Origin: an uncultured Bacteroidales bacterium | GTDB taxonomy: Bacteria; Bacteroidota; Bacteroidia; Bacteroidales; UBA932 | Assembly: GCA_900321655.1 (NCBI GenBank) | Contig: ONWU01000024.1 | Location: 1-34,027, forward strand | Length of the DNA stretch: 34,027 nt | Reading direction: 5' to 3' | Notes under the pieces: model-generated | The model's input: only the letters and a program-made list of their open reading frames with translations | The model's database searches: none | Told to the model about the DNA's origin: nothing | Program-made: the position numbers and the translations under genes | Shown: positions 23,631 through 31,328 of the stretch, piece after piece | How positions within the stretch are numbered: the stretch's first letter is position 1 | Layout of the letters: the number at the start of each line of letters is the position of its first letter

Positions 23631-25568
23631 CTAAACCCTCAGCGCGCGCATCGCGTTCAGGACGGCCAGCACGGTTACTCCTACATCGGCGAATACAGCC
23701 ATCCACATTGTGGCGATACCAAGGGCGGCCAGCACCAGCACCAGCACCTTGATGCCGATGGCAAAGCCGATGTTTTCCTTGGCGATACGGATGGTGCGGC
23801 GGGCGATGCGGATGGCGGTGGCAATCTTGGACGGCTGGTCATCCATCAGGACCACGTCGGCGGCCTCGATGGCTGCGTCGGAGCCCAAGGCTCCCATAGC
23901 GATGCCCACATCGGCCCGGGTGAGCACGGGGGCGTCGTTGATACCGTCTCCCACGAAGGCCAGGGTGCCTTCTTTCAGGAGTTTTTCCACCTGGCTCACC
24001 TTGTCGGCCGGCAGCAGCTGGGCGTGGTATTCGTCTATTCCAAGGGTTCCGGCAACGGAGGCGGCCACGGCTTCCTGGTCTCCGGTGAGCATCACGGTCC
24101 TGGCAATGCCGGCGGCCTTGAGGGCGCGGATGCCTTCGGCCGAATCCGCCTTGATGCGGTCGCTGATGACGATGTGGCCCAGGTACTTGCCGTCCATAGC
24201 CACGTGGATGATGGTGCCTTCCTGCTCACAGGGCTGCCAATCGGCACCTTCGGCCTCCATCAGCTTGCTGTTGCCAACGGCTACCCGCTTGCCGTTCACC
24301 TGCGCTACCACGCCGTGACCGGCGGTTTCTTCGATCCCCTCCACCGTACAGTTGTCCTGCTCGTCAGGATAGGCGTTTTTGAGGGCCATGGCGATGGGGT
24401 GGGTGGAGTGACGCTCTACGTGGGCGGCCATATGCAGCAGCTCCTTCTGGTCCATAACTTCCGGATGCACGGCCGTTACTTCAAACACACCTTCGGTAAG
24501 GGTTCCGGTCTTGTCAAAGACCACGGTCTTCACCTGGGAAAGGGTATCCAGAAGATTGGAGCCCTTCACCAGAATACCCTTGCGGGATGCACCTCCAAGG
24601 CCTCCGAAGAAGGTGAGCGGGACAGAGATGACCAGGGCGCAGGGACAGGAGACTACAAGAAACATAAGTCCTCTGTAGATCCAGGTGGCCCATTCACCGG
24701 TAATAAGGCTGGGGACAATGGCTACCAGAACGGCCATGGCCACCACAATGGGCGTATAGATGCGGGCGAACTTGGTAATGAAACTCTCGCTCTTGGATTT
24801 GGCCGATGCGGCATTCTCCACCAGATCCAGGATCCTTGCGGCGGTAGACTCTCCAAAGGCCTTGGTGGTGCGTACGCGAAGAACGCCGCTCAGGTTCACG
24901 CAGCCGGAGAGGATTTCATCGTTCTCGCTGACGCTCCGGGGAACGCTCTCGCCGGTAAGGGCCACGGTATCCAGGCTGGAACGGCCTTCCACCACCACGC
25001 CATCCATCGGCACTTTCTCGCCGGGCTGGATGAGGATGATTTCTCCTACGGCCACCTCCTCGGGTTTCACCGTTTCCAGTTTTCCTTCCCGTTCCACGTG
25101 GGCGCTGTCCGGCCGGATATCCATCAGGTGCGAAATGCTCTTGCGGCTGCGCCCTTCGGCCACCTCCTCAAAGAGCTCTCCCACCTGGAAAAATAGCATT
25201 ACGAAGACCGCCTCCGGGAACTGCGTCTCGGCTCCCGGCATAAAACCGATGCCCAAGGCGCCCAGGGTGGCGATGCTCATCAGGAAATCCTCGCTCAGGG
25301 CCTCTCCGTGGAAGAGTCCCTCGGCCGCTTCCTTCAGCGTATCCCAGCCCACGACCAGATAGGGCACCAGGAATAGCAGCAGATACTGCCAGGTGGCCCA
25401 GTCGGTCTTCTTTTCAATGATAACGGCGACAACCAGAAGGACGGCGGCTACAATAACCTTGGTGAGCCTCCCGTGTCCTTCTTCCTCTTCACCATGGTGA
25501 TGATGGTGATGCTCGTGCTCGTGCTCGTGTTCGTGCTCGTGTTCGTGCTCGTGTTCGTGTTTTTCCAT
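23631..25568 (-). CDS. Zn2+/Cd2+/Pb2+-type P1B ATPase (heavy-metal exporter) with His-Glu tail
   Basis: 645 aa. The N-terminus is (HE)8 followed by six His and an acidic stretch, instead of the usual CxxC metal-binding domain. The core has the phosphatase loop TGES, the membrane metal site SCPCAL, phosphorylation site DKTGTLT, HP motif (STHPIA), TGD, and GDGINDAP. The last helix contains ADVGVTVLAVLNAMR, where the Asp is typical of the Zn/Cd/Pb group (ZntA/CadA). It exports divalent metal from the cytoplasm. It has its own promoter with palindromes nearby, and no regulator gene is adjacent. Confidence 0.93.
   Translation of the reverse strand: MEKHEHEHEHEHEHEHEHEHHHHHHGEEEEGHGRLTKVIVAAVLLVVAVIIEKKTDWATWQYLLLFLVPYLVVGWDTLKEAAEGLFHGEALSEDFLMSIATLGALGIGFMPGAETQFPEAVFVMLFFQVGELFEEVAEGRSRKSISHLMDIRPDSAHVEREGKLETVKPEEVAVGEIILIQPGEKVPMDGVVVEGRSSLDTVALTGESVPRSVSENDEILSGCVNLSGVLRVRTTKAFGESTAARILDLVENAASAKSKSESFITKFARIYTPIVVAMAVLVAIVPSLITGEWATWIYRGLMFLVVSCPCALVISVPLTFFGGLGGASRKGILVKGSNLLDTLSQVKTVVFDKTGTLTEGVFEVTAVHPEVMDQKELLHMAAHVERHSTHPIAMALKNAYPDEQDNCTVEGIEETAGHGVVAQVNGKRVAVGNSKLMEAEGADWQPCEQEGTIIHVAMDGKYLGHIVISDRIKADSAEGIRALKAAGIARTVMLTGDQEAVAASVAGTLGIDEYHAQLLPADKVSQVEKLLKEGTLAFVGDGINDAPVLTRADVGIAMGALGSDAAIEAADVVLMDDQPSKIATAIRIARRTIRIAKENIGFAIGIKVLVLVLAALGIATMWMAVFADVGVTVLAVLNAMRALRV
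25512..25559 (-). repeat. Hexanucleotide repeat, 8 units, coding for (His-Glu)8
   Basis: Eight perfect-frame units of CTCGTG or TTCGTG (plus strand) differ only at one wobble base. They sit directly behind the start codon region of the ATPase gene. Slippage would change the tail by whole His-Glu pairs without frameshift. Confidence 0.9.
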
Positions 25569-25570
25569 AG

Positions 25571-25625
25571 CTGTACCTAATTTACTGGTGCAAAGGTACA
25601 GCGTATTCCGTGCAACCGGGTTGCA
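25571..25625 (-). promoter_or_regulatory. Promoter of the P1B ATPase gene with two inverted repeats
   Basis: TACCTTTG (25591-25598 on minus) fits the -7 box. CTGTACC (25571-25577) and GGTACAG (25595-25601) are inverted around it, and a 15-bp palindrome TGCAACC-G-GGTTGCA (25611-25625) covers the -33 zone. This is the layout expected of an operator for a metal-responsive regulator. The palindrome also lies 9 bp after the YhhN stop codon, but it lacks a U-tract and is a poor terminator. Confidence 0.6.
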
Positions 25626-25634
25626 AAGAGCAGC

Positions 25635-26309
25635 TTACTTCCTTGCCAGCTTCAGGGCACCAACGGCCAGCAGCACCTGGGCTACCACGTAGGTGGTCAT
25701 AATCACCAGGTCCTGCATCGGGAAGGTGATGGTTTCAAAGGTACCGGCGGCAATGAGGCAGTCCGAGAAGGCAAAGAGTACGGAACCCAGCAGCAGAAGG
25801 GCCCAGGTGCCTTTATTCTTGAGCCGGACCAGGCCGCAGAAGGTGCTGAAGACAAGGAGCAGAAGCACAAAACCGTAAACGGCCATAGGGGGCAGCAGGG
25901 AGCCGCTTACCCGGAGCAGTTTCACCAGGCCGAAGACCGCGCCAGCAATGACCAGGAGGCCGGCAAGCCAGCCCGGCCAGGACATCTTTTTCCAGGCCTC
26001 CCCTCCGAAAATGCCCAGATAGCAGAGATGGCCGAAAAGGAAGGCGGCGATGCCTCCGGCGAAAAGGGGAAAATCACTGCTCAGAAGCAGGATGTCTCCG
26101 GCAAAACCGAAGAGCTCCGCACACACCAGCAGAGCCAGTTTGCGACCGTCCAGCCTGTGGTTCAAGGCATATACCAGCACGCTGGCAGCCAGAAGAGGCA
26201 GGATGGCCGGTTTGGTGGCCGATGCCAGGGCAGCATTTCCAAGGTAGTGCCCGGCCCAGTTGGCCAGGGTAATGATGACAAAAAACAGAGCGGGGATGTT
26301 TCTTCTCAT
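25635..26309 (-). CDS. YhhN-family membrane protein (lysoplasmalogenase-like)
   Basis: 224 aa with about seven or eight hydrophobic helices. Family-typical segments are SATKPAILPLLAA in helix 2, ELFGFAGDILLL with its conserved Asp, and AFLFGHLCYLGIF. YhhN/TMEM86 proteins hydrolyse the vinyl ether of lysoplasmalogens in characterised cases; whether that substrate exists here is unknown. The gene follows rsmE by 4 bp and is probably co-transcribed. Confidence 0.8.
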   Translation of the reverse strand: MRRNIPALFFVIITLANWAGHYLGNAALASATKPAILPLLAASVLVYALNHRLDGRKLALLVCAELFGFAGDILLLSSDFPLFAGGIAAFLFGHLCYLGIFGGEAWKKMSWPGWLAGLLVIAGAVFGLVKLLRVSGSLLPPMAVYGFVLLLLVFSTFCGLVRLKNKGTWALLLLGSVLFAFSDCLIAAGTFETITFPMQDLVIMTTYVVAQVLLAVGALKLARK

Positions 26310-26313
26310 AAGG

Positions 26314-27042
26314 CTATTGCATAAAGTGTAAATATACAGCTTCTACCGCCGTGACAGCGGCTGTCTCCGTGCGAAGGCGCGAGGCTCCCAGGTGAACGGG
26401 AACATATCCCCGGCCAATGGCCAGCTGCGCCTCCTCAGGAGAAAAATCTCCCTCCGGGCCGATGAGGATGGTGATGTCCCTGGCGGAAGAGGATTCCAGA
26501 ACCTGCCGGATACTCTGCCGGGGATGGGTTTCGTCCTCAAAACAGTACGCGATGAGCTGCAGAGATTCTTCGCTGCGCTCAGAATGACAGAGGAAGTCTT
26601 TCACGGAGAGGGGCTCCGCTATCTCCGGGATGCGGGCCTTGAGGGACTGCTTGGTGGCGGATAGGGCAATGCGCAGGGCACGCTCCGTCTTGTACACCTT
26701 CCTCTCCGAATGCTCTCCGATGAGCGGCACAATGCGGTCTACCCCCAGTTCCGTGGCCTTTTCCACAAACCATTCAAAGCGGTCGTTGTTCTTGGTGGGG
26801 CAGCATCCCAGGGTGAGCCGGTAGGGATGGGCGCCCCAATCGGCCTGCTGCGAGAGAATCTCGGCCTCGGCCCCTTTGGGGCTGTCCTGCGTGAGACGGC
26901 AGTGGTAAAGCGTACCTTGCCCGTCAATCACGTCCACCTCGTCTCCGGCGCGGTGCCGCAGCACCCGCACACAGTGGCTGCTTTCCTCGGCATCCAGGCG
27001 ACAGAACCGGCCGTTTACCTCGTATGCGTAAAAGAGTTCCAT
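26314..27042 (-). CDS. rsmE: 16S rRNA (uracil-1498-N3)-methyltransferase RsmE with an inserted repeat peptide
   Basis: 242 aa. It methylates N3 of U1498 in 16S rRNA using SAM. An N-terminal PUA-like domain (HCVRVLRHRAGDEVDVIDG) is followed by a SPOUT knot domain with KATELGVDRIVPL, LIGPEGDFSPEEAQLA and LGASRLRTETA. Residues about 151-160 read CHSERSEES, a peptide produced when a short dispersed palindromic repeat is translated. It lies between catalytic-domain strands in place of an ordinary linker. The methylase motifs remain intact, so function is probably kept. It starts 2 bp after the M28 peptidase stop. Confidence 0.93.
   Translation of the reverse strand: MELFYAYEVNGRFCRLDAEESSHCVRVLRHRAGDEVDVIDGQGTLYHCRLTQDSPKGAEAEILSQQADWGAHPYRLTLGCCPTKNNDRFEWFVEKATELGVDRIVPLIGEHSERKVYKTERALRIALSATKQSLKARIPEIAEPLSVKDFLCHSERSEESLQLIAYCFEDETHPRQSIRQVLESSSARDITILIGPEGDFSPEEAQLAIGRGYVPVHLGASRLRTETAAVTAVEAVYLHFMQ
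26562..26590. repeat. Short imperfect palindromic repeat inserted in frame in rsmE
   Basis: The plus strand reads AGATTCTTCGCTGCGCTC then AGAATGACA. ATTCT and AGAAT arms enclose GC-TGC-GC. This is the familiar dispersed element that yields CHSERSEES when translated. Only this copy was noticed in the window. Confidence 0.65.
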
Positions 27043-27044
27043 CT

Positions 27045-28610
27045 TCAGTCGTTGGCAAGGGCAATGCTCACGTCGTACACCAGGTTCACATTGGCCAGGG
27101 TGCCACTGAGGTCCCAGTCCTCGTGATATTCGTCGCAGGGCTTGTGGTACCAGACAGGCATAGGGTATTTGTTGGGCTTACCGGGATCCACGGGGGTTCG
27201 GCCGTTTTCCCACACCACGGCGGGCACGCCTTTTTTCACGAAATTGTAGTGGTCCGAGCGGAAGAACCAGCCGTTGGAATTGTCATTATTGTAGAAAATG
27301 GTGCGTCCTTGCGCCGCCGCAGCTTTCTCAAAATAGGGCGAGAGGGGGCTGCCTTCGCCGCCCAGCACCGACAGTTCCCGGGTCAGTTCGGCCGGGCCGA
27401 TGCTTTCAAAATTGATATCGGCCACCGTTTTCTCCATCGGGACCACAGGATGGGCGCAGTAGTATTCGGAGCCGAAAAGGCCACTTTCCTCGGAAGAGGG
27501 GAAGAAGAAGAGGATGGAACGTTTGGGGCGTTCCGGAAGCCGGGTGAAACGGCGGGCGCAGAGAAGGGCTCCGGCCATACCGGAGGCGTTGTCTGCCGCT
27601 CCGTTATAGATGTTGTCTCCGCTTTCGTCCGGCTTGCCGATACCCAGATGGTCCCAGTGGGCACTGAGAACCAGCATTTCTCCCTTGTCATCGCGGCCAC
27701 GGAGAATTCCTCCCACGTTGCGGGTTTCCCGGAGGGTGTACCGGACATTCATCTTTACGTCACCCTTTACCTGGAGGGAGAAGGAGCGGAAGCCGGGTTT
27801 TTTGGCCTCGGAAATGGCCTCGTCCATATCCATTCCGGCGGCGGTGAAGAGTTTGCGGGTGCCGTCCTCGTGGATCCAGCCCTTGATGCCCAGCTTGTCC
27901 ATATTTCCGGTTTCCGGATTGTAGAGGGCCAGGTTGTCTGTCAGATGGCCGTTCACGCAGACGTGCCAGCCGTAGCTGGCAGCTTCCGTGTTGTGCACCA
28001 CCAGGCAGCCGGCTGCGCCGTGCCGGAGGGCCTCTTCAAACTTGTACAGCCATCGGCCGTAATAGGTCATATTGCGGCCCCGGAAGAGGGAAGCGTCGTA
28101 ATAACCGGGGTCGTTCACCAGGGCTATCACTATCTTGCCCCTCACGTCTATGTCCTTGTAGTCGTCCCAGCCGTATTCCGGCGCCGTGATGCCAAAGCCG
28201 CAGAACACGTATTCGGCCTGGGGGATTTCCACCTGGTCCGTTGCACGGGCCGTCCAAACCACAACGTCGTCCGGATACTTCAGGATTTGCGCAGTTTTTC
28301 CGCTCACGGCCAGCTGGTTGTCCAGCGGAGCGGACGTAACCGAAATCAGTTGGAAAGGCTGGTACCAGCTGCCGTCAAAGGCCGGCTCCAGGCCCAGTTT
28401 ATTCAGTTCCCCGGAGAGGTATTTCACCGTAAGGTCTTCATACTCTGTCATCGGCTTCCGGCCGCCAAACTCATCGGCTGCCAGGGTCTTGATCCAGTCC
28501 CTCATCAGGGCCTCGTCCCGCTTCGCATCCGGAGCATCCGGTGACTTGGCGCATCCTCCCAGCAGCAGGGCTCCTCCCAGCAGTATATTGGCTATTTTCA
28601 GATAATTCAT
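27045..28610 (-). CDS. M28-family zinc aminopeptidase lipoprotein with inserted PA-like domain
   Basis: 521 aa. The signal peptide ends at lipobox LGGC (Cys20). A protease-associated-like insertion occupies about residues 140-260. The M28 core then shows SAHWDHLG, GAADNASG, SSEESGLFGS and FRSDHYNFVKKGVPAVVW, covering the zinc ligands and catalytic Glu. It probably releases N-terminal amino acids from peptides at the envelope. It lies 40 bp after the comF-like gene and 2 bp before rsmE. A possible weak -7 box (TATCTTTA, 28635-28642) lies in the gap. Confidence 0.9.
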   Translation of the reverse strand: MNYLKIANILLGGALLLGGCAKSPDAPDAKRDEALMRDWIKTLAADEFGGRKPMTEYEDLTVKYLSGELNKLGLEPAFDGSWYQPFQLISVTSAPLDNQLAVSGKTAQILKYPDDVVVWTARATDQVEIPQAEYVFCGFGITAPEYGWDDYKDIDVRGKIVIALVNDPGYYDASLFRGRNMTYYGRWLYKFEEALRHGAAGCLVVHNTEAASYGWHVCVNGHLTDNLALYNPETGNMDKLGIKGWIHEDGTRKLFTAAGMDMDEAISEAKKPGFRSFSLQVKGDVKMNVRYTLRETRNVGGILRGRDDKGEMLVLSAHWDHLGIGKPDESGDNIYNGAADNASGMAGALLCARRFTRLPERPKRSILFFFPSSEESGLFGSEYYCAHPVVPMEKTVADINFESIGPAELTRELSVLGGEGSPLSPYFEKAAAAQGRTIFYNNDNSNGWFFRSDHYNFVKKGVPAVVWENGRTPVDPGKPNKYPMPVWYHKPCDEYHEDWDLSGTLANVNLVYDVSIALAND

Positions 28611-28650
28611 AGTGTCTTTTCGAGTTTATCCGTGTAAAGATAAGGATTAT

Positions 28651-29403
28651 TTACATATCTACACGAGCCAAGGTGGCAATGGATATGCGAACAGAGGGTC
28701 CCAGTACGGAACGGACAGCTTTGTGGCAGGCTGCCAGCGTCGCCCCGGTAGTGAACGTGTCGTCCACCAGAAGAATATGCTTTGCTTCTATGGGCCGACG
28801 GACCTGAAAGACAGAGGAAACATTGTGAAGGCGTTCTTCGGCCGAAAGGGAAGTCTGGCTGCGGGTACGACGAACACGCTTCAAAACATCGGTTCGAACG
28901 GCGGCCCCCAATTCACGCGCGAGCTCCCTGGCGATGACGGCGGCCTGATTGTAGCCACGGCGCCACCTTCGAAGCCAGTGAAGCGGCACCGGGATAACCA
29001 CATCCACATCGGCCCAGTGCGCCTGGGTGGCCATCAACCGTCCCAGCCACGCAGAAAAAAACCTTCCCGCCGGGAGGTTGCGATGGTACTTCAACTCCTG
29101 CGGGATAACTTTATAGGGGTTCTCGTGATGATAATACAGAAGGGAGGCGGCGTAAGCATACTCCAGCGATTCACTCTCCCCGCGCAGTAGCTCCAGTACA
29201 GCGTTGAACTCATCTGCCATTGGGTTATGTTTCTGTTCCCAGGTATAGGTAAGAGGCACTTCTGCCTCACACCAAATGCACAGATGCTTTTCCTCTGCAC
29301 CCAAAGGGTTTCCACACACCAGACAGGTGCGCGGCATAGCCAAATCGGCCAGGGCCCTCCCGGAAGAAAGGACTAGTCCCCGTAAGGATTCTGTTCCTTC
29401 CAT
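28651..29403 (-). CDS. ComF-like phosphoribosyltransferase-fold protein
   Basis: 250 aa from ATG 29401-29403 (MEGTESLRG). The frame extends to 29484, but that part lies within the upstream small gene. A four-Cys zinc-finger-like start (CLVCGNPLGAEEKHLCIWC) is followed by the PRT-fold with VIPVPLHWLRRWRRGYNQA and the PRPP-type loop HILLVDDTFTTGATLAAC. The family includes ComFC/GntX, linked to DNA uptake in naturally competent bacteria; its role in Bacteroidales is unclear. The start overlaps the 80-aa gene by 31 bp. Confidence 0.9.
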   Translation of the reverse strand: MEGTESLRGLVLSSGRALADLAMPRTCLVCGNPLGAEEKHLCIWCEAEVPLTYTWEQKHNPMADEFNAVLELLRGESESLEYAYAASLLYYHHENPYKVIPQELKYHRNLPAGRFFSAWLGRLMATQAHWADVDVVIPVPLHWLRRWRRGYNQAAVIARELARELGAAVRTDVLKRVRRTRSQTSLSAEERLHNVSSVFQVRRPIEAKHILLVDDTFTTGATLAACHKAVRSVLGPSVRISIATLARVDM

Positions 29404-29615
29404 TCGTGGAGCTCGTCTCCGTGGGCGGCCACACAGTGGTTGTAGATGTATTCCTTGCGCTCGGCCTCCAGCGTGTTCCACCACGCGGTGCAGGCGGGAT
29501 AGCAGGCCTTGGACTGGTCCGGATCACCGGCCTTAGCAAGTCCCTTGCGGGCAATACGCTCCTTCTCGGTCACGGGGAGGGAGGACCACCAAATTTCAAG
29601 ATCTACGTTCTCCAT
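29373..29615 (-). CDS. Small Cys/His- and Trp-rich conserved protein, upstream of and overlapping comF-like gene
   Basis: 80 aa with no signal peptide or membrane helix. It starts MENVDLEIWWSSLPVTEKERIARKG and carries CYPACTAWW and HCVAAHGDELHEWKEQNPYG. The CxxxC and CxxxH spacing suggests metal or cofactor binding, but I do not recognise the family. A -7 box at 29633-29640 lies 18 bp upstream. The 31-bp overlap with the comF-like gene suggests coupled translation. Confidence 0.8.
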   Translation of the reverse strand: MENVDLEIWWSSLPVTEKERIARKGLAKAGDPDQSKACYPACTAWWNTLEAERKEYIYNHCVAAHGDELHEWKEQNPYGD

Positions 29616-29629
29616 ACTATACAGTCTTT

Positions 29630-30577
29630 CTACAAAGTTAAATGTTTATTATCGACGTAAATGTCGTCCATCGAAATAGTAGACCACTGCGGCAGAGACT
29701 CATTGTTCACCAGGGCGTCCACGGAGCGGACGTGGCCCTGCATGACATTTTCCTGCAGGAACTGCTTTTCCAGTTCCCAGAGCACGGAATGGTACGCCGC
29801 CACATCGTGGGTGCGGTTCTGGATGCGGTAGATACAGCAGGGATAGCCCTGTCTCTTAAGCTTTTTGGCCAGGTAGCTGCTTCCCCAGATGCCGCGGCCC
29901 AAAAAATCCAGGTGGTTATAGGCCACCGCCTTGTCCTCCGTCCCGTGCATCAGAAGCACCGGGCAGGGGGCCGATTCAAACTTGGGGGCACCCTGGGTGC
30001 TGATGATGGCTCCGGCAAAGGACATGGCGCCCTTGAAGTGGAAACCCTCCGGAAGATCCCGGGTGTTCCCATTGGCAATGTCCCGGATGGCAGCAAGGGT
30101 GATAATGGCTCCTGCCGAACTGCCGGCCACTACTATATTGGAAGGATCGATGCCCAGCTTCTCCTGATTCTGGGCCAGATAGGCAACGGCCGAAAACAGA
30201 TCCTCCACACCCATATTCTGGGAAATCTCGAACTGACCGGACGCATTGAAGGCACCGGCGAGTCCCTTCCCCACCTTATATCCCTTCATTCCCAGGCGGT
30301 AGTCTATGGTGACAACCGTGTACCCCTCCTGGTTCAGAAGGTTGATCCAGTCTTGGAAATAACCGCCACTTCTGGTACCAATGAGGAAGCCCCCACCGAA
30401 CACGTGGATGATGGTGGGTTTCTCAATGCCCATAAACGTGGTTTCAGAGCCCTCGGCCGGACGGAAAATATCCAGATACAGCTGGGTGGTATCCCTCTGG
30501 GCAAAAGGATAGGTTTCCTGGGCGGAGACCGCGCAGAAAGAGAACGCCAGCAGGAAGATAAAAAGCAAACGTTTCAT
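29630..30577 (-). CDS. Secreted alpha/beta-hydrolase (esterase/lipase type)
   Basis: 315 aa. A Sec signal (MKRLLFIFLLAFSFCAVSAQ) precedes an alpha/beta-hydrolase fold. The oxyanion segment is HVFGGGF, nucleophile Ser154 is in AGSSAG, acid Asp215 in HGTEDKAV, and His257 in NRTHDVAAY. The layout fits carboxylesterases of the BD-FAE/acetyl-esterase kind, acting in the periplasm or at the surface; the substrate is unknown. It follows fabG by 3 bp. Confidence 0.9.
   Translation of the reverse strand: MKRLLFIFLLAFSFCAVSAQETYPFAQRDTTQLYLDIFRPAEGSETTFMGIEKPTIIHVFGGGFLIGTRSGGYFQDWINLLNQEGYTVVTIDYRLGMKGYKVGKGLAGAFNASGQFEISQNMGVEDLFSAVAYLAQNQEKLGIDPSNIVVAGSSAGAIITLAAIRDIANGNTRDLPEGFHFKGAMSFAGAIISTQGAPKFESAPCPVLLMHGTEDKAVAYNHLDFLGRGIWGSSYLAKKLKRQGYPCCIYRIQNRTHDVAAYHSVLWELEKQFLQENVMQGHVRSVDALVNNESLPQWSTISMDDIYVDNKHLTL
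29633..29640 (-). promoter_or_regulatory. -7 box inside the hydrolase 3' end, for the small gene and comF-like gene
   Basis: Minus strand TAACTTTG matches TAnnTTTG and lies 18 bp before the 80-aa gene, inside the last codons of the hydrolase gene. It could start a separate transcript within the long minus-strand run. Confidence 0.5.
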
Positions 30578-30580
30578 AAC

Positions 30581-31327
30581 TTAGCAATACATGCCGCCAT
30601 TGACGGCTATAACCTGACCGGAGACATAGGAAGAGAGGTCTGAGCCCAGGTAGAGGGCCGTATTGGCAATTTCCTCAACGGTGGCACCCCTCTTGAGGGG
30701 GATGAGCTTGATGAATTCATCCTTCACGGCCTGGGGCAGGACCTCCGTCATTTCCGTAATGACGTAGCCGGGAGCGATGGCATTGGCGCGGATGCCGCGC
30801 GGGCCCATCTCCTTGGCTACGGACTTTGCCATGGCGATAAGGCCGGCCTTGGAGGCCGAATAGTTCACCTGGCCGGGATTCCCGGTCTGGCCGGCGATGG
30901 AAGCCATATTGATGATGCTGCCGCTTTTCTGCCGGGCCATAATGGGCACCACGGCGTGCAGGAAGTTGAAGGCCGATTTCATATTCACGGCTATAACGGC
31001 GTCCCACTGGGATTCTGCCATCCGCATCACCAGGCCGTCCTTGGTGATACCGGCGTTATTGACCAGGATATCGATGTGGCCGAACTCCTTCTCAATCTCG
31101 GCCACCACGGTCTGCGTTTCCTCGAAGTTGGCGGCGTTGGAGGCATAGGCCTTCACCTTGTGGCCGAAAGCGGCAATCTGTGCCACCGTCTCTTCGGCCG
31201 CTTCGTTGATGACCAGGTCTGTGAAGGCGACATCCGCCCCTTCAGCGGCAAACTTGAGGGCAATGGCCTTGCCGATTCCGCGTGCGGCGCCCGTGATGAG
31301 CGCTACTTTTCCGTCTAAAAGTCCCAT
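30581..31327 (-). CDS. fabG: 3-oxoacyl-[acyl-carrier-protein] reductase
   Basis: 248 aa, normal for FabG. It reduces 3-oxoacyl-ACP with NADPH in fatty-acid elongation. The NAD(P) motif is ITGAARGIGKA, with NNAGITKDG, catalytic Ser in NMASIAG and Tyr-Lys in YSASKAG, and a typical C-terminus SYVSGQVIAVNGGMYC. It lies one base after the nhaA stop, an unusual neighbour for a fatty-acid gene, so it may be an accessory FabG. Confidence 0.93.
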   Translation of the reverse strand: MGLLDGKVALITGAARGIGKAIALKFAAEGADVAFTDLVINEAAEETVAQIAAFGHKVKAYASNAANFEETQTVVAEIEKEFGHIDILVNNAGITKDGLVMRMAESQWDAVIAVNMKSAFNFLHAVVPIMARQKSGSIINMASIAGQTGNPGQVNYSASKAGLIAMAKSVAKEMGPRGIRANAIAPGYVITEMTEVLPQAVKDEFIKLIPLKRGATVEEIANTALYLGSDLSSYVSGQVIAVNGGMYC

Positions 31328-31328
31328 T

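Noticed and set aside
25512-25559. Possible CRISPR-like short array
   Set aside because: Units of 6 bp with no spacers; it is a coding microsatellite for His-Glu.
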